Of a stretch of DNA of 64,000 bases, positions 8,236 through 16,308 are shown piece by piece. The notes under the pieces are model-generated. The model saw nothing but the letters and a program-made list of their open reading frames with translations, was not told where the DNA came from and searched no databases. This DNA is from Halobacillus andaensis (GTDB lineage Bacteria > Bacillota > Bacilli > Bacillales > Halobacillaceae), in contig NZ_BMEL01000003.1 of assembly GCF_014636475.1 (NCBI RefSeq), positions 186,001-250,000 of the forward strand. The letters run 5' to 3'. Positions within the stretch are counted from its first letter, which is position 1. Every line of letters starts with the position of its first letter. Both the position numbers and the translations under genes were made by a program.

Positions 8236-9177
8236 ATGACACAATACCACGAAGGCTACACGAACTTATTTCAAGAAAATAAACTTAGCTTTGGCTTATC
8301 AATCCCACTCGAAAATTATCGTAATCAACCGCCTACAATGGAACATCAGGTGGAAAGAGTTCAACTGGCTGAAAAACTAAACTTTCAAGCTCTTTGGTTA
8401 CAAGATGTGTTATTGGAAGATCCAACGTTTGAGGACCCAGCAACCGGTCAAATTTTTGATAGTTTTATTTACGCGACGTATTTGGCAAGTCATACTTCAA
8501 CAATCAAAGTTGGAACAGCCGCCACTGTTCTGCCTTTGCGGCACCCTCTTAGAACCGCCAAAGAAATAGCGAGTATTGATCATTTATTTCCTGATCGTTT
8601 TATACTTGGAGTGTCGTCTGGAGACCGACGTAAGGATTTTGAAGGCTTAGGCATTCCCATTATGGAGCGCAGCGAATGGTTTCGAGAAGCTTTTCATGAT
8701 CTTAACCTTGCGCTTGATACAGAATTTCCAACATTTAGCTCAAGGTTTGGCACAATGAATAAGTCCAACCTTGTACCAAAGCCCGCGCACAAGATCCCTA
8801 TGCTCATGACAGGATATTGTCAACAAACACTAGATTGGGTAGCTGAACATGGAGACGGATGGATGTTCTATCCCCAGCGTCCTAGTCAGCAAATTGCATT
8901 GATTCAACAATATAGAGAAAAAGTCCGCTCCTGCCACGGGGACGTTTTTCGCCCATTTATTATGCCGCTTCCTATAGACTTAGTTAAAGACCGATATAGC
9001 CCGATTGAAAAAATTCCTGCCGGCTATCGTACGGGCGTACTAGGACTAATAAAGATCTTAGAGCAATATCGGCTGGCAGGAGTGAATCATATCATATTCG
9101 GTTTATCTGCAGGGTCAAGGCATGTGGAAGAAGTCATTCATGACATAGGCAAAGAAGTTATCCCTCATTTCCAATGA
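8236..9177 (+). CDS. LLM-class flavin-dependent oxidoreductase (luciferase-like)
   Basis: A bacterial luciferase-fold TIM-barrel flavoprotein of 313 aa. Family features are LWLQDVLLEDPTFEDP near the N-terminus, KVGTAATVLPLRHPLRTAKE, the flavin-site region DRFILGVSSGDRRKDFEG, and GVNHIIFGLSAG near the end. It resembles the small oxidoreductase group typified by B. anthracis BA3436; the substrate is unknown. I chose ATG 8236 because GATGAGGTG is 6 nt upstream; the frame stays open to 8155, but that part overlaps a terminator. Followed after 19 bp by the next gene, so probably co-transcribed. Confidence 0.85.
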   Translation: MTQYHEGYTNLFQENKLSFGLSIPLENYRNQPPTMEHQVERVQLAEKLNFQALWLQDVLLEDPTFEDPATGQIFDSFIYATYLASHTSTIKVGTAATVLPLRHPLRTAKEIASIDHLFPDRFILGVSSGDRRKDFEGLGIPIMERSEWFREAFHDLNLALDTEFPTFSSRFGTMNKSNLVPKPAHKIPMLMTGYCQQTLDWVAEHGDGWMFYPQRPSQQIALIQQYREKVRSCHGDVFRPFIMPLPIDLVKDRYSPIEKIPAGYRTGVLGLIKILEQYRLAGVNHIIFGLSAGSRHVEEVIHDIGKEVIPHFQ

Positions 9178-9196
9178 TAAAGGTGGTCTTATCGTA

Positions 9197-9895
9197 ATGA
9201 ACAAACCAGAAGTACTTCTCATGGGTACCCTCCACTTAGCGATGGAACCTGATATTGTCAATCATCAAAAAGAAAATATCCATGAAGTCGTGGAGGCACT
9301 TAAAGCATTTCACCCAACAAAAATCGCTGTAGAAAAACCTTTTCTTATTGAAGAAGAGCTTGATCGAAAGTTTGCTGAATATAACGAAGGAAATCTAATT
9401 CCCAGCTACGATGAAGTGGAACAGTTTGCTTTTCCATTAGCTCATTATTTTGAACTTCCTGCTTTACACCCGATCGACGAAATTGTCGATATGTCGAAAC
9501 CTACACTCAATCAAGTGTTTGAATGGGCCAAAGAACATCAGACTGCACTCTTTAAAGAAATTCTTGACGTGCAAAAAATCCTAAAAGAAATGGAAGATAC
9601 TTCTTCCTTACTTACAATCCTGCGTTCTATTAATGATCCTGCCTATATTTCACAGCTGCAGCGAGTGTATATGAAGCTGAGCCGCGTTGGTGATCGCCAA
9701 CATCAAATAGGAGTGAAATGGTTAAAGCAATGGCATGAACGTGACTTAGCAATTTCCGCTAATTTATCACGAATAGCGGAGCCAAATGACCGAATCCTCG
9801 TTATTATTGGCGGAGATCATCTTCATTTGATCCGTCAATTCTTATCCGATAGTAAGGACTTTACTCTTTCATCATATATTCAGTATGCTCCCTAA
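9197..9895 (+). CDS. DUF5694/TraB-like protein, function unknown
   Basis: 232 aa, soluble, no signal peptide. The N-terminal LLMGTLHLAM and C-terminal ILVIIGGDHLHLIRQFL give the GTxH...GxxH layout of TraB/ChaN-type proteins, and conserved Glu residues (KIAVEKPF) lie between. Bacterial DUF5694 members have this size. TraB-like folds are proposed to be metal-dependent hydrolases or haem-related; nothing here decides. ATG 9197 is preceded only by AAAGGTGG at a long spacing. Second gene after the flavin oxidoreductase. Confidence 0.6.
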   Translation: MNKPEVLLMGTLHLAMEPDIVNHQKENIHEVVEALKAFHPTKIAVEKPFLIEEELDRKFAEYNEGNLIPSYDEVEQFAFPLAHYFELPALHPIDEIVDMSKPTLNQVFEWAKEHQTALFKEILDVQKILKEMEDTSSLLTILRSINDPAYISQLQRVYMKLSRVGDRQHQIGVKWLKQWHERDLAISANLSRIAEPNDRILVIIGGDHLHLIRQFLSDSKDFTLSSYIQYAP

Positions 9896-9898
9896 AAT

Positions 9899-9932
9899 AA
9901 AACGGCAGCCCAGTAGCAGGGCTGCCGTTTTT
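9899..9932. terminator. Bidirectional terminator
   Basis: Stem AAAACGGCAGCCC with its complement (13 bp) and a 7-nt loop, T-rich on both strands, between convergent genes. Confidence 0.88.
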
Positions 9933-9939
9933 AAAAAGT

Positions 9940-11565
9940 TTAATCCTCGTCTTTTCGATCTTCCAACACTTCTAAAGCAGAACGTTTTTTCTTCTTCCCT
10001 TTACGTTTCCACCGTTCAATATGAATTGTAGGAGATTCATAATTGTCAGAGGCTCTAATATCAGTATTAGATGCTTTCATAAAGGACCAGGCAAGTAAAA
10101 ACATAATGAAAATAAGCGGAAAACCACCTACGATACTTGCCGTTTGTAATGTCTCTAATCCTCCTAAGAACATAAGGGTTAAAGGCATAATACAAAGAGC
10201 AAATGCCCAGAATAGACGATTCCAGCGTAATGGTTCTCCTTCTACCTTCTTCTGCACAACAGCAGCTAAGATATAAGAGGATGAATCAAACGTTGTCGCT
10301 AAGAAGATAATCGCCAAAATCGTAAAGATTAATACGATGAACTTCGCCAGAGGCAGCTGATTCATAATTTCAATAATCGTAGCTGGAGCTCCGTTTGTAT
10401 CAAGGAAACCGATGACGTCCAGCTGGCCTGTCAGCTGCATGTACAATCCAAAGTTCCCCATAATTCCAAAGAATAGAATACAGCCTAGCGTACCGTAAAT
10501 CATCGTACCAAGCACCATTTGTCTAATCGTTCGTCCACGAGAAATACGAGCAACGAACAAACCAACAAACGGAGCGTACACTAACCACCATGCCCAGTAG
10601 AAAACAGTCCAAGACTCTGGAAATAGGGTTTCTTCAAAATCGCCTATGTTAGCAAATGGCTCCATCCATGTCGCCATTTTGAAAAAGTTGTCCATAATAA
10701 TTCCTAGTGAATTAAACGTCGTTTCACTAATAAACCGCGTAGGTCCGACAAAGAAAATAAAAGCTAAAATAAAAATAGAAAGCCAAAGGTTAATATCACT
10801 TAAAACTTTAATTCCTCTTCGAAGTCCAGAGTAAGCACTAATGGCAAAGATCGTTGTACATATCAGCATAATAAAAGCTTGTAACCCTAGTGTTACTTCA
10901 ACCCCTGTTAAGTCACTAATCCCCTCAGCAATCATCGGAGTACCAAGGGCTAAAGTTGTGCCGGCTCCTCCCATTAAACCGAACATGAACAATACATCAA
11001 TCACCGTGCCTAAAGGCCCCTCAACTCGGCGGCCTAGTACTGGGCGAACGGCTTCACTCACTTTAAGTACAGGTTTCTTCCTTACGTAATAGAAGTAGGC
11101 AATGGGTAAAGCTGGCAGGGTATAAATCGCCCATGCAATCGGTCCCCAGTGAAAAATACCATAAGCCGTTGACCATTGAATGGCTTCTGGAGAACCTCCC
11201 TCAACACCAAATGGAGGACCTTCATAATAATAAGCCCACTCGATTACGGCCCAGTATAAAATACTAGAGCCAATCCCAGCGGCAAATAGCATAGCAGCCC
11301 AGGAAAACGTATTAAATTCGGGCTCTTCGCCTTCGTCACCCAATTTAATCTGACCGTTTTTACTAAAAGCGACAAACAATAGAAAAGCAAAAATTAATAA
11401 ACCCATAATCATATACATAACGCCAAAGTTACCACTTACAAAAGTATTCGCCTGGTTTACTACTTCTTTACCACCCTCAGGAAATAAAATAAGAGGAATG
11501 GTTACACCTAATAAGAGAATGAGTGCACCTATAAACGTACCCCAATCAATTAATTTTGTATTCAC
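9940..11565 (-). CDS. BCCT-family transporter (betaine/choline/carnitine type)
   Basis: Twelve-helix secondary carrier of 541 aa with an arginine/lysine-rich cytoplasmic C-terminus, as in osmoregulated members. The Trp-rich segment WTVFYWAWWLVYAPFVGLF and the ARISRGRTIRQM loop near residues 315-345 are diagnostic. The glycine motif of helix 3 reads AAGIGSSILYW rather than the GMGIG of Na+/betaine symporters, and the last aromatic of the binding prism is Tyr, as I recall for CaiT. Substrate and coupling ion are therefore open. GTG start with AAAGGGA 9 nt upstream. Compatible-solute uptake is expected in a halophile. Confidence 0.88.
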   Translation of the reverse strand: MNTKLIDWGTFIGALILLLGVTIPLILFPEGGKEVVNQANTFVSGNFGVMYMIMGLLIFAFLLFVAFSKNGQIKLGDEGEEPEFNTFSWAAMLFAAGIGSSILYWAVIEWAYYYEGPPFGVEGGSPEAIQWSTAYGIFHWGPIAWAIYTLPALPIAYFYYVRKKPVLKVSEAVRPVLGRRVEGPLGTVIDVLFMFGLMGGAGTTLALGTPMIAEGISDLTGVEVTLGLQAFIMLICTTIFAISAYSGLRRGIKVLSDINLWLSIFILAFIFFVGPTRFISETTFNSLGIIMDNFFKMATWMEPFANIGDFEETLFPESWTVFYWAWWLVYAPFVGLFVARISRGRTIRQMVLGTMIYGTLGCILFFGIMGNFGLYMQLTGQLDVIGFLDTNGAPATIIEIMNQLPLAKFIVLIFTILAIIFLATTFDSSSYILAAVVQKKVEGEPLRWNRLFWAFALCIMPLTLMFLGGLETLQTASIVGGFPLIFIMFLLAWSFMKASNTDIRASDNYESPTIHIERWKRKGKKKKRSALEVLEDRKDED

Positions 11566-11768
11566 ACCAAATCGTCCCTTTCTTTTTTCTTATTTTCTTT
11601 TTACTCATAAGTTAACCGTGATTCTTTTGTAAAGCGAAGAATGAAGTAGATATTTAGGGGGAAGCAAATACAGTGAAAGAGTATAACAGATGTAATTACA
11701 GAGGACAAATAAGCTTAGTATCTATATTACCCTCTCCCTTCAAAAAGAAACGAACATCCGCCATTTAT

Positions 11769-11972
11769 CTAGATAATTTGACGTAATTCGACAAATAACT
11801 GTCGATAAGAGTAAATGGATCGTAATAAGGAGGGGAGGTTGTAGCTATCAATATAGGTAAAACTTTTATTTATAGCAGTTTTTTCACCTATTTTAACCAT
11901 CTTGTTTTCTTTTAAAAAAGGAACACGTACGTTTCGAGGGATCTCGTCATTAACTTTAACAACCGGATACTC
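11769..11972 (-). pseudogene. C-terminal remnant of an unidentified gene
   Basis: Reading the minus strand down to TAG 11769-11771, 67 codons give a protein-like sequence with even composition: VKVNDEIPRNVRVPFL, then KMVKIGEKTAINKSFTY, then LPSLLRSIYSYRQLFVEL. There is an in-frame stop at 11973-11975 and no start with a ribosome site. Just upstream another frame reads GKRIPEAQNNIEHL, which would join after a one-base shift. I read this as the end of a frameshifted, dying gene. Family not recognised. Confidence 0.4.
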
Positions 11973-12461
11973 TTAAATGCTCTATATTATTTTGAGCCTC
12001 TGGTATTCTTTTGCCCCATATCAATAACATGATACAAATTGGAGGATATGATACAGACTTAAAAATTTGTTAAGCTCCGGGCCAATCATTATGAAAAATT
12101 ATTGTCGAAGTTCACTAAAGGGGATGTGTTGTGCTAATTCGTCCACATTGAAATTTTTATAGCTTTAAAGGTGACCATTAACGGAGTAGGCTATTTTGAA
12201 TTGTTAGCTTTATTGGGGAGGTGGATGGTTTAAATGTTAAAGTGAATCCATTACTATAGAACTACAGGAGGAATTTTCAGCTAAACGCTTCTGCTTCTTT
12301 AATAGTAAATTGGTCTTTTTATTTACCGTGTTAATTTCACTTATCCTTCTAGCGTTTGGCGGGCAAACGAGGCTTGTATGTTTGGGACATCCATTAGTGA
12401 TCTTAGCAAGTGACGCTGCGGGTACGTATAATACAACACTTACGATAATGAGCCCATTAAT

Positions 12462-12490
12462 AAAGCGTAACCCTTATCGAGTTACGCTTT
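12462..12490. terminator. Hairpin, possible weak terminator
   Basis: 10-bp perfect stem AAAGCGTAAC/GTTACGCTTT with a 9-nt loop inside the decayed stretch; only weak T-tracts follow on either strand. Confidence 0.35.
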
Positions 12491-12568
12491 GAAATCTATT
12501 TTATGCCGTTTGGTTTGGTACAGCGGGAAGCCTGGTAGGATGGGTACTACTTTAAGGGAGAATGAAAT

Positions 12569-12841
12569 ATGTTCAAAAAAATAAGAGAGTCTTTGTCATT
12601 TATCAATCCATTATATATCCCTATGTTTTCAGCGGTTCCAGTTGGACTCTGGCTATTACTAGGTAACGACAACTGGCAAAGTACATACTTAAGTCTCTAT
12701 ATCCTCGTCATTATGTTCCTTATCTTTACAGGTTCTGTAGAGATAAGCAGCGAGGAAGGAAAGCATCAAATTTTCGGTTATATTTATATGACTTTCGGTC
12801 TGCTATTAAGTGTAGTCGGTCTCGTTCGCTGGCTGTTTTAA
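12569..12841 (+). CDS. Small membrane protein, unknown (90 aa)
   Basis: Three predicted membrane helices (about residues 14-32, 38-54 and 68-88) with a short acidic loop SVEISSEEGKHQ between the second and third. ATG 12569 has AAGGGAG 8 nt upstream. Family not recognised. The stop codon overlaps the end of the convergent gene by 4 bp. Could be a bacteriocin-immunity-like or stress membrane protein, but there is no evidence for either. Confidence 0.65.
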   Translation: MFKKIRESLSFINPLYIPMFSAVPVGLWLLLGNDNWQSTYLSLYILVIMFLIFTGSVEISSEEGKHQIFGYIYMTFGLLLSVVGLVRWLF

Positions 12842-13095
12842 ATAAAAAAGAGAAAGGGAAGGATCATAGGAATCATTATGATGATCGTGAAAATGAGCCA
12901 GGCATTTTGATTGTCACTCGTCGCTTGTTTACGATAAGACATGCCCCAAGCCATGAATAAAAGGACGGTCATTATAATGCTTTGTAAGTGAAGATCCCCT
13001 TCATTATTATTTGTAAAGATATACACTCCACCTTCAATAATTAAAAGAAGACCAACTGCTATATTAAAAATATGTGTAAATAACCTATTTTTCAT
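12838..13095 (-). CDS. Small membrane protein, unknown (85 aa)
   Basis: Three predicted helices (about residues 8-27, 38-53 and 65-84) separated by a polar loop TNNNEGDLH and a basic loop SYRKQATSDNQN. ATG 13095 has a clear GAGGTGAC site. Convergent with, and overlapping by 4 bp, the gene at 12569; no terminator lies between them. Not recognised. Confidence 0.65.
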   Translation of the reverse strand: MKNRLFTHIFNIAVGLLLIIEGGVYIFTNNNEGDLHLQSIIMTVLLFMAWGMSYRKQATSDNQNAWLIFTIIIMIPMILPFLFFI

Positions 13096-13157
13096 ATTGT
13101 CACCTCATTTTACTATATCCAATAAAGTTAAGTATATCAGAATCAGTAAATAAAAGT

Positions 13158-13193
13158 GAATAACCAGATGGTGCAAAAACCATCTGGTTATTC
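13158..13193 (-). terminator. Terminator of the 141-aa gene
   Basis: A 15-bp perfect stem (GAATAACCAGATGGT with its complement) with a 6-nt loop includes the stop codon; the sequence after it on the minus strand is T-rich. Confidence 0.8.
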
Positions 13194-13613
13194 AAACCGA
13201 TCAACCAATTGTTTTAAGGAATCAGTAATTTCAAACGCCGGCCCCTCTCTTTTTAATACCTCCCAATGATTCGGGTAAAATAAAACCTCTAATAACGTAC
13301 GGTCGTTGGCCGTTAGGGTAAGGCCCCCCCTAACATCAGTTGCGGTGGCGTCTGCTTCAGACGAAGGACTTTCTTTTAACTCTAAGATAAACTCACGGAT
13401 GTCTTCCTCTTCGTCAATGGTTTCACTTTCCCTCTCTTCCTCAAAAGAGTATATTGTGATTTCTAAAGGACGTTCGTAATCCGTCCAGCTATGAGGAGTA
13501 ACTTGATCTTTGTCAAAAGTAACAGGATTAAAAAAGTAATGCTCGCTTATATAGTAGACCCCAAATGCAATTAGTACACCCAGCGATAGCAGAATAACAA
13601 TACTTTTCTTCAT
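13188..13613 (-). CDS. Membrane-anchored extracytoplasmic protein, unknown (141 aa)
   Basis: The N-terminal KKS plus a hydrophobic stretch (about residues 4-23) forms a signal anchor without a lipobox. The exported part is acidic (EEERESETIDEEEDI) and ends in a compact beta-rich segment (GGLTLTANDRTLLEVLFYPNHWEV). AGAGGTGAA lies 5-6 nt before ATG 13613. Family not recognised; the acidic surface fits an extracytoplasmic protein of a halophile. Confidence 0.65.
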   Translation of the reverse strand: MKKSIVILLSLGVLIAFGVYYISEHYFFNPVTFDKDQVTPHSWTDYERPLEITIYSFEEERESETIDEEEDIREFILELKESPSSEADATATDVRGGLTLTANDRTLLEVLFYPNHWEVLKREGPAFEITDSLKQLVDRFE

Positions 13614-13706
13614 AACTTCACCTCTATGTAATCTCTCTTAATATATACGATAAGGCGTTGGAAATAGTTTCACTAAATTCCCAATTTTTACGATTTTTGC
13701 ATATAA

Positions 13707-13738
13707 AAAACTCCTAAGTCTTTAAGCTTAGGAGTTTT
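13707..13738 (-). terminator. Terminator after the broken GNAT gene
   Basis: 12-bp stem AAAACTCCTAAG with its complement, ending in Ts on the minus strand. It overlaps the original stop codon of the GNAT reading frame. Confidence 0.8.
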
Positions 13739-14168
13739 GATATTCAATATTTTTGTAATAACCCGTGGCTTTTGCTTCAAAACCCAAATGTTCGTAAACA
13801 GAGTGCGCTTTATTTCTTTCTGTACGGTTCCCACTATTGAGAGTAATTCGGGTCGCTGCTTTCTGCTTTGCCTACTCTTCCGTTTGGTTCATTAATAAGC
13901 GTCCAATTCCTTTTCCCTGAGCCGCATCTTCAACAACAAATGCAATCACTCGAACATGAGTGTCATCGGTATGATAAGCCAGACTGTGCATCATTCCGAT
14001 CATTCCCAGCAGCTTCCCCTCTTCTTCAAATACATAAGTTTGATAGTGAGGATTAGCTAAAATGTTAGTAAGCCGCTTTCTCATCGATTGACAATCAGCA
14101 GGATAGCCAAGTGTTCCCATTAATTCAGCTAACTGAGCATAGTCTTTTAATTTAGCTTCTCTAAGCAT
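13728..14168 (-). pseudogene. GNAT acetyltransferase interrupted by an amber codon
   Basis: From ATG 14168 the frame encodes a GNAT domain: YAQLAELMGTLGYP, then the acetyl-CoA-binding segment VRVIAFVVEDAAQGKGIGRLLM (Q/R-x2-G-x-G/A). After LLMNQTEE comes TAG (13872-13874). The same frame then continues for 47 sense codons with exactly the missing GNAT C-terminus (ATRITLNSGNRTERNKAHSVYEHLGFEAKATGYY) to TAA at 13728. Without that half the fold lacks beta-6/7, so the product is probably inactive unless the codon is read through. It lies 12 bp after the acyl-CoA synthetase, in its operon. Confidence 0.8.
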
Positions 14169-14180
14169 AGAATGGGTCCT

Positions 14181-15755
14181 TTAAATTGAACTTTGTTCCT
14201 GTTTTCTTAGCTCCACTCTTCTTATTTTACCTGAGGTGGTCTTAGGCAGGCTTGCTACAAACTCCACCTTTCTTGGGTATTTATAAGGCGCCGTCAAATG
14301 TTTCACGTGGTCCTGAAGGTTTTTAACTAGTCCCTCGTCTCCTTGACAGCCTTCTTGAAGGACGATAAAAGCTTTAACTACATTCCCTCTAACTTCATCA
14401 GGACTGGCTACAACAGCACATTCTTGTACAGCCGTATGCTTCACTAATGCATCCTCAACTTCAAAAGGTCCAATCGTATAACCTGAACTTATGATAATAT
14501 CATCGCTTCGACCCTCGAACCAAAAATAACCCTCTTCATCTTTCGTAGCTTGGTCCCCTGTAATATAATAATTTCCTCGTTGCGCCATTTTTGTACGTTC
14601 AGGATCTTTGTAGTACTCTCTGAATAAAGCCGGTGTTTCCAAATGTACCGCTATGTCCCCCACTTCTCCAGGTTCGACGGGGTCCCCCCATTCATTTATA
14701 ATTTCTACCTTATTGCCTGGTGTAGGTCTCCCCATTGATCCAGGTCTTACTTCCATGTCTTTCATAATACCGACTAATAACGTGTTCTCCGTTTGCCCAT
14801 ATCCATCACGAACCGTTACATTAAAATGCTTCTTAAATGTAGATATAACTTCACGATTTAAGGGTTCTCCAGCGGAGACAGCACTATGCAATTCACTTAA
14901 GCTGTAATCCTCTAATTGATCCACTTTTGCCATAAGACGATATTCTGTTGGTGTACAACACAATACGTTAACTTTATACTCGTCCATTAAACTAAGGTAG
15001 GTTTTAGGATCGAACTTCCCTTGATAGATCAACCCCGTTGCACCCGTACCTAATACAGATAGGAATGGGCTCCATACCCATTTTTGCCACCCAGGTCCTG
15101 CTGTAGCCCATACGGTATCTCCATCTTTAATAGCCAGCCATTGATCAGCAGCTGTCTTTAAATGAGCAAACCCCCAGCCGTGTGTGTGGACTACGCCTTT
15201 AGGATTTCCGGTTGTACCTGAGGTATAAGAAAGGAAAGCCATTTCATCTCGATTCGTTTCTGCCATTTGAAAGTCTTCTGACTCGTCCTGCATTAGGGAA
15301 TCTAAGCTTAACCAACCTTCTTTATCACCGCCAATTGAGAAAGCGGTTACATTTTTCATTTCATCTACGCCCTCAAATTGCTCAGTAAAAGCTTCATAAC
15401 TTATAACCGCTTTTGCTTCCCCGTGGGATAAACGATAAGATAAATCCTTTGGCCGCAGCATTTCAGAACTTGGAATAACAACTAGGCCAGCTTTTAAAGC
15501 ACCGATATATACTTCATAAGCAGAAATGAGCCTTGGAATCATAACGAGGACTTTATCCCCTTTTTCTAACCCATGGTTTAAAAAAGTGCGTCCAATTTTA
15601 TTGGCGTTCTTCATTAACTCGACGTATGTAATTTCGTCTTTTTGCCCTTCACTATTCAGCCATTGTAATGCTTTTCTAGTAGGATCTGTTGTATATTTCT
15701 CAATTTCCTCCACTAGATTATACTGCTGAGGTGCTATTAACTCTTCTCGTTTCAT
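14181..15755 (-). CDS. Acyl-CoA synthetase (AMP-forming)
   Basis: ANL-superfamily ligase that activates a carboxylic acid to acyl-CoA through an acyl-AMP. Motifs in order: ATP loop SYTSGTTGNPKGVVH (about 175), DGYGQTEN (about 320), TGD at about 400, hinge FEGRSDDIIISSGYTIGP, and catalytic Lys in LPKTTSGKIRR near residue 507. 524 aa fits medium-chain (MACS/YtcI-type) synthetases better than the 570-650 aa of acetyl-CoA synthetase. AGGAGGAGG precedes ATG 15755. The broken GNAT gene follows. Protein acetyltransferases next to acyl-CoA synthetases often control them, so that control may be lost here (inference). Confidence 0.88.
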   Translation of the reverse strand: MKREELIAPQQYNLVEEIEKYTTDPTRKALQWLNSEGQKDEITYVELMKNANKIGRTFLNHGLEKGDKVLVMIPRLISAYEVYIGALKAGLVVIPSSEMLRPKDLSYRLSHGEAKAVISYEAFTEQFEGVDEMKNVTAFSIGGDKEGWLSLDSLMQDESEDFQMAETNRDEMAFLSYTSGTTGNPKGVVHTHGWGFAHLKTAADQWLAIKDGDTVWATAGPGWQKWVWSPFLSVLGTGATGLIYQGKFDPKTYLSLMDEYKVNVLCCTPTEYRLMAKVDQLEDYSLSELHSAVSAGEPLNREVISTFKKHFNVTVRDGYGQTENTLLVGIMKDMEVRPGSMGRPTPGNKVEIINEWGDPVEPGEVGDIAVHLETPALFREYYKDPERTKMAQRGNYYITGDQATKDEEGYFWFEGRSDDIIISSGYTIGPFEVEDALVKHTAVQECAVVASPDEVRGNVVKAFIVLQEGCQGDEGLVKNLQDHVKHLTAPYKYPRKVEFVASLPKTTSGKIRRVELRKQEQSSI

Positions 15756-15840
15756 GTACGTTCCTCCTCCTATCGAATTACGTAGAACCGAATCTATTAT
15801 ATCAAATTTTCAAAATTATTAAAATTAACATCACACCATA

Positions 15841-15867
15841 AAAAACGATTAGAACAGTGGTTCTAAT
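15841..15867 (-). terminator. Hairpin with minus-strand T-run
   Basis: 8-bp perfect stem ATTAGAAC/GTTCTAAT with AGTG loop; on the minus strand it is followed by a T-run. It lies between the repeat copy and the acyl-CoA synthetase and would stop transcripts from the repeat. Confidence 0.6.
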
Positions 15868-15892
15868 GGTTTCAGGCTGTCGAAAAACATAG

Positions 15893-16138
15893 TATTCCGT
15901 GGTTCCTAGGGTCTGGAGAAAAGGCCAGAAAAAAGCGCCGCTTTCCGCGGGGCAAGACGGAAAATCTCCTCGGTCTGCGACCTCCGGGGCTTCTCCTGTC
16001 TGCTCGTCCCGCAGGAGTCGTCACTTTTTCCTTTCCTTTTTATATCATGAGGCGAACGGAACCATCGTATAATAGATGCCCTGAAAGGATCTGAACCATT
16101 AGGACACGGCATTATCCTTCATTTTCACTAGTGGCTAT
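15893..16138 (-). repeat. Dispersed GC-rich repeat, copy A
   Basis: Read on the minus strand, a flank of about 95 bp (GGGCATC, then ACGATGGTTCC) leads to arm AGGAAAAAGTG, then a GC-rich core (15935-16020) that begins GACTCCTGCGGGACGAGCAG and ends CCCCGCGGAAAGCGG, then the complementary arm GCTTTTTTCT. The core is nearly identical to the plus-strand copy at 51830-51913. Base composition is clearly richer in GC than its surroundings. ORFs crossing it are spurious. Confidence 0.85.
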
Positions 16139-16145
16139 TTATCGA

Positions 16146-16187
16146 AAAAGGGTTGTAGGGAACCTCTTCGTTCCCTACAACCCTTTT
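16146..16187. repeat. Solo hairpin made of repeat arms (YitT terminator?)
   Basis: 18-bp perfect stem AAAAGGGTTGTAGGGAAC with its complement and a 6-nt loop. The arms match those flanking the GC-rich core at 37156-37280, and the flanks (CTATTT...CGAAAAAGGG) match too, so this looks like an element that lost its core. It also lies downstream of the YitT gene, where it could terminate transcription. Confidence 0.75.
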
Positions 16188-16308
16188 ACAATAATATAGA
16201 AAATTACCACTTAACCTGTACCCTTATGGAAATTGAAGGGTAGTAGGTTTCTTTTTTCCAGACAAGAAACCGTCATATCCATCTAAAGTTTTTCACCAAC
16301 ACGAAACA

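Larger units (their letters stand above)
11566..12568. other. 1-kb stretch without an intact gene; decayed DNA
   Basis: No ORF here has both a ribosome site and a recognisable product. Fragments of protein-like sequence occur in several frames: a reverse-strand tail at 11769-11972; a plus-strand membrane-like run around 12262-12492 (LVFLFTVLISLILLAF) without a good start; and a short tail AVWFGTAGSLVGWVLL ending near 12555. A hairpin is at 12462-12490. The mixture suggests gene decay between the BCCT gene and the small membrane protein at 12569. Confidence 0.55.

Noticed and set aside
12310-12492. 60-codon plus-strand ORF with a hydrophobic start
   Set aside because: TTG start without ribosome site, ends in a hairpin; treated as a decayed fragment instead.
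16246-16271. Second terminator for the YitT gene (GGTTTCTT/AAGAAACC)
   Set aside because: Long A-rich loop and no T-run after the stem on the minus strand.
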